DNA from: Chitinophaga silvisoli
GTDB taxonomy: Bacteria; Bacteroidota; Bacteroidia; Chitinophagales; Chitinophagaceae
Assembly: GCF_003412465.1 (NCBI RefSeq)
Contig: NZ_QTJV01000017.1
Location: 1-64,000, forward strand
Reading direction: 5' to 3'
Length of the DNA stretch: 64,000 nucleotides
The position numbers were made by a program, and so were the translations under genes. The notes below the pieces were generated by a model. That model was not told where the DNA came from and did not search any database. It was given only the letters and a program-made list of their open reading frames with translations. Shown piece after piece: positions 38,729-47,186 of this stretch. How positions within the stretch are numbered: the first letter of the stretch is position 1; each line of letters starts with the position of its first letter.

Positions 38729-39122
38729 TTTAGATACTTATATCCAATATGCCATTCTCGCTAAAAAAACATTTCAATTTTTGGGGTATTCGAATATACA
38801 TAGATTCTTTGGTTTGACAATTTATTCTTCAATGTTATACACTGATAAGATTAAACATAGACGACCTAAATTTAAACGCGTGGCAATAATTATTCTCCGT
38901 TAAGGTAGCGTAAAAAGTTTTCAAACAAATTATTATTTTGTAATTTCAAAAACAATAATTGAAAATCTAAATTCAGATACTATCATTTGATTTTCAATTA
39001 TTTTTGTTTTTTGTTTCCTAATATATATTTGATTACTATTGTTAAATAATAGTAGAAGATCTCTTAAAAGATCCGATTCATATGTTTGTTATTTTCAATA
39101 AAATATATCAAAAGTTAAATTA
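38729..39122. promoter_or_regulatory. divergent promoter region with a long dyad
   Basis: 394 bp between the effector gene (minus) and the three-gene operon (plus). It contains inverted arms ATAATTGAAAATC (38955-38967) and GATTTTCAATTAT (38989-39001), a perfect 13-bp match with a 21-nt loop and T-rich 3-prime flank. A TATGTTTG at 39081-39088 matches the Bacteroidota -7 element, 34 bp before the first ATG of the operon; no clear -33 partner is seen. Confidence 0.5.
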
Positions 39123-39773
39123 ATGGCAGATATCAAAATTCCTAACAAATTTTTAGGGGGATTTGAAATTATTAAAAACCTGAGTAACTCTCAGATTGAA
39201 TCACTTTCTGATTTTCTTAAATCCAGGACTCCGTCAGAAAAACCGGATGGCCCTTTTGCTAGTGAAATAGTAGGTATCTCTCGTGACAATCTAACTGAAA
39301 TTGTAAGTACTATATATAGTGTAATACATCTTTCAGTGAGTTATAAGATGCCATTAAATGAATTAATCAAAGACCTATCGGCCGCTTTTTTTTCCCAATC
39401 ACAATCACCAATAAATGATAACCTCTCATCTAACTTGCAATTGCTTTTAGAAAATGCTAACAACTTAAAGCTTAGCGTTAAGGCAGCTGATGTAATGAGA
39501 GAAAAAGATAAAATTTATGATAGTTCAAGAGTCCTTACTGACTTAAGATATATATTCGACAACAATGATTTAAAGAGCGACAACAGGCTAGCTGTTATAA
39601 TTCATAATTTGAAAATCGCATATCAGCATAATAAAAATGAAGAAGCTTTTTTTGTTGCATTGTCCTTGGACGATCTTAAAGATTTAAAGCAACAAATTGA
39701 TAGAGCCATCGAAAAAGAAGAAATAATTAAGGCATATTATGCTAACCAGGAAATTGTTTTTGTTAACCTTTAA
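39123..39773 (+). CDS. unknown protein, first gene of a three-gene operon
   Basis: 216 residues, predicted largely helical and soluble: KFLGGFEIIKNLSNSQIESL, RDNLTEIVSTIYSVIHLSVS, LTDLRYIFDNNDLK and a charged tail LDDLKDLKQQIDRAIEKEE. No signal, membrane helix or catalytic motif was recognised. I have an impression of a widespread uncharacterised family found beside proteins like the next two, but cannot name it. The spacing to the next gene is 9 bp, so the three genes are almost surely one transcript. The gene is AT-rich relative to the flanking GH78 genes, compatible with acquisition as a block. Confidence 0.75.
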   Translation: MADIKIPNKFLGGFEIIKNLSNSQIESLSDFLKSRTPSEKPDGPFASEIVGISRDNLTEIVSTIYSVIHLSVSYKMPLNELIKDLSAAFFSQSQSPINDNLSSNLQLLLENANNLKLSVKAADVMREKDKIYDSSRVLTDLRYIFDNNDLKSDNRLAVIIHNLKIAYQHNKNEEAFFVALSLDDLKDLKQQIDRAIEKEEIIKAYYANQEIVFVNL

Positions 39774-39782
39774 TTATTCGAA

Positions 39783-40517
39783 ATGAAACCTGAAGCATAT
39801 TCTAAACCACATAATTATTTCTTGGATCAATCATGTGATTTTGATTCAGAAGAAAATTATATGATAAAACCTAATTGCAGGTTTGATAATAATAATCAGA
39901 CCCAGGTAGAAAAATTATCCGATATTCCTACAAAGTTTAATTATACACCAACAAATAAAATATACTGCTATAAATACAAGCAGGAAAATGATCTCTTTTT
40001 ATTAGGCTTAGCTACTTCTTATAATTCTGAGAACAGCTTCATTAAGCGTTTTAATGCTATTGATTTTAGAAGACTTATCCAACAGCTATATGATGAAAAG
40101 TTTTATGCAGATGCATGGAATATAAGCCCGCAAAACTTCAACTCTAAAATTGAAGAACTTATTGAAAGCTCCAGATACATATTAAAACTTGAAGAAGGAT
40201 GGGATGACGAAAATGCGCTGGCTATCGACAAATCTATCTGGGAAACCGCAACAAATTTCTTACGGTTATATGGTAATTATTTCACTGAAACATTCTTATC
40301 TCCAATGGAATTACCAGAGATCAGTCCAACTAGAAATAATTCAATAGACCTTGAATGGAGAACTGAGAAAGGTCGATTACTTATCAACTTTAACAGTCAA
40401 TCTGACCTGGCTTCATATTATGGAGACCGATATGCAAATATTGACAACATAAAAGGCACTATAGCCGTCAGTGAAGTAAAAGAATACTTAGCGGTTTGGA
40501 TGAAAAATTGTTTGTAA
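39783..40517 (+). CDS. unknown protein, second gene of the three-gene operon
   Basis: 244 residues. The N-terminal half is poorly structured and Asn/Asp-rich. The C-terminal half has a conserved-looking core: LKLEEGWDDENALAID, then LPEISPTRNNSIDLEW, RLLINFNSQSDLASYYGDRY and VKEYLAVWMKNCL. The SIDLEW..LLINF..ASYYGD pattern looks like a compact alpha/beta domain, but no catalytic triad or nucleotide-binding site is evident. It ends 7 bp before the third gene. Function unknown; operon structure suggests a complex or toxin/antidote relation with its neighbours. Confidence 0.75.
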   Translation: MKPEAYSKPHNYFLDQSCDFDSEENYMIKPNCRFDNNNQTQVEKLSDIPTKFNYTPTNKIYCYKYKQENDLFLLGLATSYNSENSFIKRFNAIDFRRLIQQLYDEKFYADAWNISPQNFNSKIEELIESSRYILKLEEGWDDENALAIDKSIWETATNFLRLYGNYFTETFLSPMELPEISPTRNNSIDLEWRTEKGRLLINFNSQSDLASYYGDRYANIDNIKGTIAVSEVKEYLAVWMKNCL

Positions 40518-40524
40518 TAAATTT

Positions 40525-40977
40525 ATGAAAGAACCTTTTATCCCAAATAAAGACCACGTCTTCTGTCGGGTAGTAGATAGCTTTATAAGCTCCAAGGACA
40601 AAAAACCTAGGGCAAGCGCATTTAGTAACACACCTAAAACCGGGAATAACCTTAGTTGCGATTGGGACAAATATTGCACAGCCGAATCTTCCCGAGCATT
40701 AATTGGAAAACAATATCGTCCTAATACCACAGAATTTAAAGACCCCTCAAAATTTTACATATATCAGCTAAATGTTGGTGAGATCCGGGGAATTAAGATT
40801 CCAGAACGGGAACAGGAGATTGAGCATGATCCATTGCTCAACGATCCGGAGATACCTGGTAGTCCCAACAATCAAGCCCATTCTATCATGATTGGAAATA
40901 AAGGGCATGAAAAGGACGATCCAGAACTTAGGCTGAAATTGGTAGAAATTGGTAGTTGGGCAATCGGACCCGCTTAA
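40525..40977 (+). CDS. unknown protein, third gene of the three-gene operon
   Basis: 150 residues, soluble: VFCRVVDSFISSKDKKPRAS, NLSCDWDKYCTAESSRALIG, IEHDPLLNDP, NNQAHSIMIGNKGHEKDD and LRLKLVEIGSWAIGP. The conserved-looking polar blocks (SCDWDKY, HDP, NQAHS, ELR) could form an active site, and the size fits a small enzyme, toxin or modification factor, but no family name can be given. It converges with the GH78 gene at 41048, 70 bp away. Confidence 0.72.
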   Translation: MKEPFIPNKDHVFCRVVDSFISSKDKKPRASAFSNTPKTGNNLSCDWDKYCTAESSRALIGKQYRPNTTEFKDPSKFYIYQLNVGEIRGIKIPEREQEIEHDPLLNDPEIPGSPNNQAHSIMIGNKGHEKDDPELRLKLVEIGSWAIGPA

Positions 40978-41047
40978 TCAATATGTAATAACTGAGCGTG
41001 AAATTTAAAGGGATATTTTAAAAGTATTAATCTGAAGGATCGCTTTC

Positions 41048-43696
41048 CTACAAAGCTATCATCTCCTCATAATGATACTTCCCCGATCCTACAACCTCCC
41101 TCTCATACTCCCTCAAATCCCCCTTCGGCACATACACCTCCGCACTGGTATTCGCCGGCACCTCCACATCCAATATAAACTTCCCCCCCACTATCTTCCA
41201 CTCAACTTTTACCTCTCCATAATAAGTCTCCAACCCCGCCTTCACATAACTAATCCCCGCCCCAGGATGCGGCATAATCCTTATCTTCTTATACCCTACC
41301 CCACTCGTATCTGTATCAATTCCCGCCATCACCCTATACATCCAATCTCCCACCGCTCCATAAGAATAATGATTAAACGAATTCATATCGGCCAACTGAA
41401 AACTTCCATCCGGCTTTATTCCATCCCAACGCTCCCAGATGGTCGTAGCTCCCATCTTCACAGGATACAACCACGAAGGATAGGTCTGCTGCAACAACAA
41501 CTTATAAGCAATATCATTATACCCAAACCTTGACAGCACATGCGGTAAAAAAGGCACTCCCAAAAATCCCGTCGTTAAATGATAATCATAACTTACCACA
41601 TTCTCTGCCAACATCTTTGCTGCTATTGGCCTAAACTCCTCCGGCAATAAATCAAATTGCAATGCCAATACATAAGATGTCTGTGTATTTGACAGTATAC
41701 GACCATTAGGAGTCACATATTCCTTACAAAAAGCCTCCTTGATCTTATTCAAAACGCCAATATACTTTTCCACATCATCAGACTTACCCAAAGCCCTTGC
41801 TGCATTTACCAACAACTGCGTTGAATAAGCATAATAAGCCTGTGCCACCAAATAGACATCCGTCAATGCAGAACGATCTACCTCATTATAACCTGATCGA
41901 TAAGACAACCAATCTCCAAACTGAAAATTCTTCCGCCACAATCCTTTTACACTTTGCGCAGTCACACAATCCACCCACGCTTTCATGTGGGGATACATAT
42001 CTGTCAATACCTTCTTATCTCCATAAGCAAAATAAATATTCCAGGGAATAATAGTCACTGCATCCGACCATCCCGCTGCACCATTCCTTGAATTCTCATC
42101 CACCGCACTAAAGATATCCGGCACAATAAAAGGCACTACTCCATTCGGAAACTGTGCTACCGCCAGGTCCTGCAACCATTTCGCAAAGAAGTTATTCACC
42201 TGCCTGTTGAAAGTCGCCGTTCTTGAAAAAACCTGCGCATCACCCGTCCAGCCAAATCTTTCATTCCGCTGTGGACAATCAGTCGGCACATCCAAAAAGT
42301 TACCATTCTGGCTCCACACAATGTTATGTTGCAATTGATTCACCAAAGAATCAGAACACTCAAAGTACCCCGTCTGCGGCATATCAGAATAAATAGCCAC
42401 CGCTTCAATTTGATCCGCCTGCAAAATAGAAGGATCAAAGTCCTTAATGCCACTAATCCTTGCATACCTAAATCCGTGGAAAGTAAAATGCGGTTCAAAA
42501 GATTCCTCTTCGCCTCCTTTTAAAATGTAAATATCCCGTTGCTTTGCAGAACGTAGATTAGCGGTATAAAAATTACCTTCCTGGTCTAAAATCTCCGCAT
42601 GCTCTACAGCAAGGATACTCCCGGCGGCACCTTTGATCTTTAATCGTGCAAAGCCAACAAGATTCTGCCCGAAGTCAACGATTGTCTCACCATTAGGAGC
42701 CTTAAAAATCTTAAGCGGCTTGAAAGTCTCATGTGCCCTCACAGGTTCATTGATAGTAGCTACCAGGTTATCAAAAGGAAGCTCCAGAACTTTTACAGGA
42801 GTCGCAGGTTTCGGTTTGAAAGTATGATCTATAATTTCACCATTATAAATTTCAGCGTACCTGATCTGGCTCTCTGTTGCCTGCCAGCTGGTATCACTGT
42901 TAATATATTCTTTAGATCCGTCAGTATACTGGATCTCTGCCTGGAACAGCAGGGCGGGCAACTTACCATACATATTATTTTGTCCCCACCATCCGAGCTT
43001 ACCTCTATACCAACCTGCGCCAATCGTTACCTGGATATTATTGTTCCCTTTTTGCAGGAGGTCAGTGATATCATATACCTGGTATTGCAGGCGTTGATGA
43101 TAAGAAGTCCAGCCTGGAGTGAGTAGGTCACTGCCGATCTTTTTATCATTGATCGTCGCAAAATATACTCCATGACAAGTAATGTAAGCAATAGCTGATT
43201 TGATTTTTTTACCTGGCTGGAAGTTTTTCATAAATACAGGAGAGGGACGCATGATGCTATCTTCCTTGTATCCAGGGGTGATCCATTTCGCTTTCCAGTC
43301 GGATGGAGAGAGCAACCCCATTCTAAAAAAGGCAGTATTAGTAGCTTGTTTTCCTTTATTATCCCAGACTGTGACAGACCATTTATATTGGGCACCTGAT
43401 TTTAAAGCCGGGCCGGCGTAGGTAATATTGACAGATTGATCGATGCTCTTTTTTCCACTCGTCCAGACTAATTCCTTTCCCTCATAGACTTTCAAATCAT
43501 ACGCTTTTTGTAAAACGTTTCTTTCCGGGCTTTGAAGTTGCCAGCTAAAGCGGGGAGCTTTATTGTCAACACTTGCAGGATTGGGCAGGTTTTCAGTAAG
43601 CAGGTGAGTGATTTTTAACTGGCTGAATACTACATTTGAAAATAAGGATAGTACCAGTGTGATCACCCATAATTTTATGGTCGATTGAGGTGACAT
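41048..43696 (-). CDS. GH78 alpha-L-rhamnosidase (copy 3)
   Basis: 882 residues with a signal peptide (LWVITLVLSLFSNVVFSQ), the Fn3-like domain (PRFSWQLQSPERNV), GH78 sandwich domains and catalytic domain. The signature is DCPQRNERFGWTGDAQ with Glu479, where Asp of the other copies is Asn, and GATTIWERWDG with Glu755. The general acid is kept, but the D-to-N change in the preceding residue is unique among the four copies and could alter pH or specificity. It is divergent from the alpha/beta-hydrolase gene across 163 bp, so the two may share a control region. The sense strand becomes G-rich towards the 3-prime end. Confidence 0.95.
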   Translation of the reverse strand: MSPQSTIKLWVITLVLSLFSNVVFSQLKITHLLTENLPNPASVDNKAPRFSWQLQSPERNVLQKAYDLKVYEGKELVWTSGKKSIDQSVNITYAGPALKSGAQYKWSVTVWDNKGKQATNTAFFRMGLLSPSDWKAKWITPGYKEDSIMRPSPVFMKNFQPGKKIKSAIAYITCHGVYFATINDKKIGSDLLTPGWTSYHQRLQYQVYDITDLLQKGNNNIQVTIGAGWYRGKLGWWGQNNMYGKLPALLFQAEIQYTDGSKEYINSDTSWQATESQIRYAEIYNGEIIDHTFKPKPATPVKVLELPFDNLVATINEPVRAHETFKPLKIFKAPNGETIVDFGQNLVGFARLKIKGAAGSILAVEHAEILDQEGNFYTANLRSAKQRDIYILKGGEEESFEPHFTFHGFRYARISGIKDFDPSILQADQIEAVAIYSDMPQTGYFECSDSLVNQLQHNIVWSQNGNFLDVPTDCPQRNERFGWTGDAQVFSRTATFNRQVNNFFAKWLQDLAVAQFPNGVVPFIVPDIFSAVDENSRNGAAGWSDAVTIIPWNIYFAYGDKKVLTDMYPHMKAWVDCVTAQSVKGLWRKNFQFGDWLSYRSGYNEVDRSALTDVYLVAQAYYAYSTQLLVNAARALGKSDDVEKYIGVLNKIKEAFCKEYVTPNGRILSNTQTSYVLALQFDLLPEEFRPIAAKMLAENVVSYDYHLTTGFLGVPFLPHVLSRFGYNDIAYKLLLQQTYPSWLYPVKMGATTIWERWDGIKPDGSFQLADMNSFNHYSYGAVGDWMYRVMAGIDTDTSGVGYKKIRIMPHPGAGISYVKAGLETYYGEVKVEWKIVGGKFILDVEVPANTSAEVYVPKGDLREYEREVVGSGKYHYEEMIAL

Positions 43697-43859
43697 ATTA
43701 ATTCTCCTTTGTATTTAAATACTATTTATTTAATGTAATTACTTTCACTGCGAAATGGTAACACAGGCTTTTGGATAAATATCCAGCAAGAAAAAGGGCT
43801 TCGAGGTAATAAACCGAAAATGTTATATAATTCCCGGCATTGCAATAAATTTACTTGTT

Positions 43860-44720
43860 ATGAGAAAAATAATACTCCTGCTTTTACTACTTAGTTACCT
43901 ATCCCCGCTGATCCATGCCCAGGAAATCATCCCTCTCTATAAGGACTCCATTCCGGGTGCACGGGCAAAAACAGAGATACCGGACCTGACGGTATATCTT
44001 CCCCAAGGAACGCAGCACACAAAAACCGGTATCTTAATCATCCCTGGTGGAGGCTATGGCTTTGTATCCTCCATCAAAGAAGGATCTGAAATCGCCACCT
44101 ACTTTGCTTCAAAAGGCATTGCTGCCTTTGTATTAAAATACAGGCTGCCGACCGACTCCACTATGCGGGAGAAGAAGACTGGTCCCATCCAGGATGCACA
44201 GCGGGCGCTGCAAATCATCAGGATGAATGCAGGAAAATGGGGCGTGGATAACAATAAGATAGGTGTGATAGGATTCTCCGCAGGCGGGCACCTGGCATCT
44301 ACCTTAGGAACGCATTTCAACAGGTCATTTATATCAAATGAAAACAAGGTAAATCTCCGTCCTGATTTCATGATTCTTGTCTACCCTGTAATCAGTATGA
44401 AACAGGAGTTAACCCATGCAGGTTCAAGAATGAACCTACTTGGGAAAACTCCTGCTAACGAAGATGTCAATTATTTCTCCAACGAAGAACAGGTAACAGC
44501 GACTACACCGCCTACTTACCTCACACATACCGGTGACGATAAAGTGGTGTCTGTGCAGAATAGCATCGCTTTCTACCAGGCGCTGTTAAAAAATCATGTA
44601 TCCGCAGAAATGCTCTTAGTCCCGGAAGGAGACCACGGTTTTATCTTTAAGATAAAACAAGAGGAGTACATGGATCCGATATTTCTGTGGATGAGAAAAG
44701 GTGGTTGGTTAGATGAATAA
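43860..44720 (+). CDS. secreted alpha/beta-hydrolase (acetyl-esterase/BD-FAE-like), paralogue 2
   Basis: 286 residues with a signal peptide (IILLLLLLSYLSPLIHAQ). The esterase core has PGGGYGFVSS (oxyanion loop near 62), GFSAGGH with Ser140, a likely Asp in HTGDDKVVSV and His in GDHGFIF. It is paralogous to the hydrolase at 9248-10105 (both share AQEIIPLY and DAQRA(I/L)Q) and better preserved in the oxyanion motif. Divergent placement with a GH78 gene suggests that deacetylation and rhamnose release act on one substrate. Confidence 0.88.
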   Translation: MRKIILLLLLLSYLSPLIHAQEIIPLYKDSIPGARAKTEIPDLTVYLPQGTQHTKTGILIIPGGGYGFVSSIKEGSEIATYFASKGIAAFVLKYRLPTDSTMREKKTGPIQDAQRALQIIRMNAGKWGVDNNKIGVIGFSAGGHLASTLGTHFNRSFISNENKVNLRPDFMILVYPVISMKQELTHAGSRMNLLGKTPANEDVNYFSNEEQVTATTPPTYLTHTGDDKVVSVQNSIAFYQALLKNHVSAEMLLVPEGDHGFIFKIKQEEYMDPIFLWMRKGGWLDE

Positions 44721-44780
44721 ATGTTGCTTTTTTCTTCACCGATTAAAATCTTCCTTTATAGTATAGTGGTCTTCCTGTTC

Positions 44781-44904
44781 CCTTAAGAATGGGCTTTTCA
44801 CCTAAGACGAGGCTTTCTCTAAAGTATAGGCTTTAATCTTAAGAATGTGCTTTGCCTGAAGGAAAGGCTTTGTCTTAAACATAGGCTTCTCTCTTAAGAA
44901 TGGG
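44781..44904. repeat. degenerate tandem repeat, about 18 bp x 7
   Basis: Successive units such as CCTTAAGAATGGGCTTT, CCTAAGACGAGGCTTT, CTAAAGTATAGGCTTT, TCTTAAGAATGTGCTTT and CTGAAGGAAAGGCTTT share the skeleton (C)TTAAGAATxGGCTTT. The array lies between convergent genes and overlaps the last codons of the GT2 gene on the other strand. Confidence 0.7.
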
Positions 44905-45748
44905 AAGACTCACTCGTAATTCTCTCAGCTTGTCTCAGCGCAGGCTCACTCCTTTCTACAGGTGGTAAGAATTGTTTTTTACCTCTCACATGTACTTCAG
45001 GTGTGATGCCATCGAACAATTTAAACTTAGCCAGTCCCGTTCTTTGCAGGAAGCATTTCAGGCTGACTGCTAATACCCCCATTCCATACACCGCACTACG
45101 TCTAAAATTGATAGAAGACGCTTCTTCAAAGTATTTGGTAGGACAGGTTACTTCAGCGATTTCAAACCCTTTGTAACAAATCTGTCCCAACATTTCATTG
45201 TCGAAAACGAAGTCGTCAGAATTGGATTCCCATGGAATGGCTTCCAACACACTTCTATCGAAAGCACGATAACCTGTGTGGTATTCTGACAATTTCTGTC
45301 TCATCAACGTATTCTGACTAATGGTCAGGAAACGGTTAAAGAAGTATTTGTAATAGGGCATACCGCCTTTCAATGCACCGCGGCCAAGGATACGGGATCC
45401 AAGGACAACGGGGTATACACCTTTGGCGATGATGGAAGCCATAGCTTCGATGAGGAGAGGGGTGTACTGGTAATCGGGATGGAGCATGATGATGATATCA
45501 GCACCGAGTTCTAATGCGCGTTTATAGCAGGATTTTTGGTTACCACCATATCCCTTGTTTTTCTCATGACAGATTATGTGTACGATACCGATTTCCTTGG
45601 CGACAGCGACAGTGTTGTCTTTGCTGGCATCATCAACGAGAATGACATCATCTACGAGAGAGCGGTCGATTTCATCATAAGTGATTTTTAAGGTTTTGCC
45701 GGCATTGTAAGCTGGTAATACAACAAGGATTTTCTTACCATTTATCAT
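44894..45748 (-). CDS. glycosyltransferase family 2
   Basis: 284 residues. The GT-A fold opens with KILVVLPAYNAGKTL and DVILVDDASKDNT. The third block IIMLHPDYQYTP has HPD in place of DAD, as in a common bacterial subgroup of this family; LSEYHTGYRAFDRSVL supplies the acceptor-side motif and DFVFDNEML the base region. It lacks membrane helices. Likely a polyprenyl-phosphate or surface-polysaccharide sugar transferase. The C-terminus (VERSEPALRQAERITSESSHS) overlaps the degenerate tandem repeat. It has no evident operon partner. Confidence 0.9.
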   Translation of the reverse strand: MINGKKILVVLPAYNAGKTLKITYDEIDRSLVDDVILVDDASKDNTVAVAKEIGIVHIICHEKNKGYGGNQKSCYKRALELGADIIIMLHPDYQYTPLLIEAMASIIAKGVYPVVLGSRILGRGALKGGMPYYKYFFNRFLTISQNTLMRQKLSEYHTGYRAFDRSVLEAIPWESNSDDFVFDNEMLGQICYKGFEIAEVTCPTKYFEEASSINFRRSAVYGMGVLAVSLKCFLQRTGLAKFKLFDGITPEVHVRGKKQFLPPVERSEPALRQAERITSESSHS

Positions 45749-45939
45749 AAGCTATGATTGACAAGGTTAACAATGTATAGTCAATCAAATTTATCTCAGC
45801 AGGGTGCATTTACTCCTCATTGGAAGCGATTTGGAATTATACTCCCGATGTATGATATGGAGGGCGGTGTGTCTATAGTTTTTGGGAGATGGAGGGGCGA
45901 TTAAAAACTTAAAGATTTAAAATGGAAGATAAGAGATAG

Positions 45940-46069
45940 AACATTTGAGATTGGACATGGGGAATTAAAATTCAAGATTGAGGCACTGAAATTGGACATG
46001 GAAATTAATTTCGAAATTGGAGCACTGAAATTGGACATGGGGGATTAGGATTGGAAATTGGGGATTAGC
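45940..46069. repeat. degenerate 39-bp tandem repeat, three units
   Basis: GCACTGAAATTGGACATGG occurs exactly at 45983-46001 and 46022-46040, 39 bp apart; a diverged first unit (TTTGAGATTGGACATGG) and a partial fourth (GGATTGGAAATTGGGGATTA) flank them. The array occupies most of the 475-bp gap between the GT2 gene and the small helix-turn-helix-like gene; the rest of that gap is featureless. Confidence 0.65.
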
Positions 46070-46223
46070 ATTCGCCCTCATAATTTTCACCTACATAATT
46101 GATACGTTTCTAATTTTCAGTTTCCTCATTACTTAATTCCCCAAAAGCTATTCACGACAACTCTGGTATTGAACATTTCTCTATTTTCAAATTAACAAAT
46201 AACCTTCATCCAATTCCCTCACC

Positions 46224-46565
46224 ATGCGCAACAACTTTGTATCCCAGATCGACGCGTTCTATAGCAAAATGACCAAGGACCCTAAAATCTCTGCCAATCA
46301 TATCACAACTTATCTTGCCCTCGCCAATTTATGGAGCCTGAATAGCTACGCTCCTACATTCAATGTAACACCGGAAGAAATAATATGCCATGCAAAACTT
46401 GAAAGTCCCCAGGAATTGCGTGCCTGCCTGAAATATCTCGAAAAAGCTAAATATATCAAGATCTATCCCACCAGGATCCCTTCCAACGGTATCGGGATAA
46501 AATTAATCTCCCTGTATAAAAATGGCACCCATAACCCCCAGAATGATAGCAGAATTATCAAATAG
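46224..46565 (+). CDS. small winged-helix-like protein
   Basis: 113 residues: FVSQIDAFYSKMTKDPKISANHITTYLALANLW, FNVTPEEIICHAKLESPQELRACLKYLEKAKYIKIYPTR. The second half has the helix-turn-helix plus wing layout seen in replication-initiation or phage-type regulators of Bacteroidota mobile elements (N-terminal DnaD/phage replisome-organiser-like). No exact family. It stands alone on the plus strand, followed by a hairpin with a T-run at 46669-46701, and marks the start of a segment that looks acquired (hairpin cluster, CHAT and HNH genes). Confidence 0.65.
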   Translation: MRNNFVSQIDAFYSKMTKDPKISANHITTYLALANLWSLNSYAPTFNVTPEEIICHAKLESPQELRACLKYLEKAKYIKIYPTRIPSNGIGIKLISLYKNGTHNPQNDSRIIK

Positions 46566-46767
46566 ATAATACACTTATAATCAACAAAATAAAAGCAAAA
46601 ACATAGATAATAAAATCAACCTTTATTTCACTGTATCCCCCAACAGGAGATGATTTAATCGTAAACGCGCCGGGGATATGCCTATATTTCCGGCCTTTTT
46701 TGCTGCCAGGCACTCTCCCAAAAAAATTATTAAACTTTTTTGCTTTAGACTCATACTTTTTGAACAT
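46558..46767 (-). CDS. possible small membrane-anchored protein
   Basis: 69 residues: a basic N-terminal half (FKKYESKAKKFNNFF, GSKKGRKYRH) and one C-terminal hydrophobic helix (VDFIIYVFAFILLIISVLSI). Composition is compatible with a tail-anchored peptide. However, it overlaps the end of the plus-strand gene by 8 bp and covers a terminator-like hairpin on the other strand, so it may be a chance frame. Confidence 0.3.
   Translation of the reverse strand: MFKKYESKAKKFNNFFGRVPGSKKGRKYRHIPGAFTIKSSPVGGYSEIKVDFIIYVFAFILLIISVLSI
46669..46701 (+). terminator. terminator-like hairpin
   Basis: GCCGG (46669-46673) pairs with CCGGC (46690-46694), with partial ATA/TAT pairing inside, followed by TTTTTT. 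It is placed 104 bp after the winged-helix-like gene. Confidence 0.5.
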
Positions 46768-46887
46768 CAGCTTTGTCTTACTTATACCCTCTAAAATGAA
46801 CCAGGCTGATATTCATGTCAGCCATGCTCTTTGCTTTCCCTTTTTAACCTCAAAGACACCTGGCATTATATAAAAACCAGGAGTCAC

Positions 46888-47034
46888 GTATGCGGGAAAG
46901 CCGCATACAAGTGCAGACCTCATTATTAACCAGGTTGTCTTGCCATACGAAGACAACGAACCCCGAAATTGTTTGAAATTATTACCCACATCACCCATTC
47001 AGCCACCACGAAGGAGCGCCTTCGTACGGTGGCT
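46888..47034. ncRNA. cluster of three strong hairpins, candidate structured RNA
   Basis: Three perfect or near-perfect stems follow each other: GTATGCGG/CCGCATAC (46888-46908, 5-nt loop), GTTGTCTT/AAGACAAC (46934-46957, 8-nt loop), and AGCCACC-AC-GAAGG with CCTTC-GTAC-GGTGGCT (47001-47034, 14 bp with an internal bulge, AGCG loop). The region has little coding potential and is more GC-rich than its surroundings. It ends about 150 bp before the CHAT gene. The strand is undetermined because each stem folds on both. Confidence 0.45.
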
Positions 47035-47186
47035 GATCGGTGGTTGTTTAAAGAAGCTTCTCCAGATAATTTATAATGCTTAACATCCTATTAACGGCTT
47101 GGTTAGTGATTATTACGATAATTGTAAAAGACTGTCTTATTTCATTGAATGGACTGTCCGACTCATACACATCATAAATTGTCATT

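Noticed and set aside
44781..44904. Tandem array considered as a CRISPR array.
   Set aside because: Units are about 18 bp, imperfect and without intervening unique spacers; no cas genes in the window.
46813..46998. 61-codon minus-strand frame (MGDVGNNFKQF...).
   Set aside because: Covers two of the three strong hairpins and shows no conserved pattern; the structured-RNA reading explains the region better.
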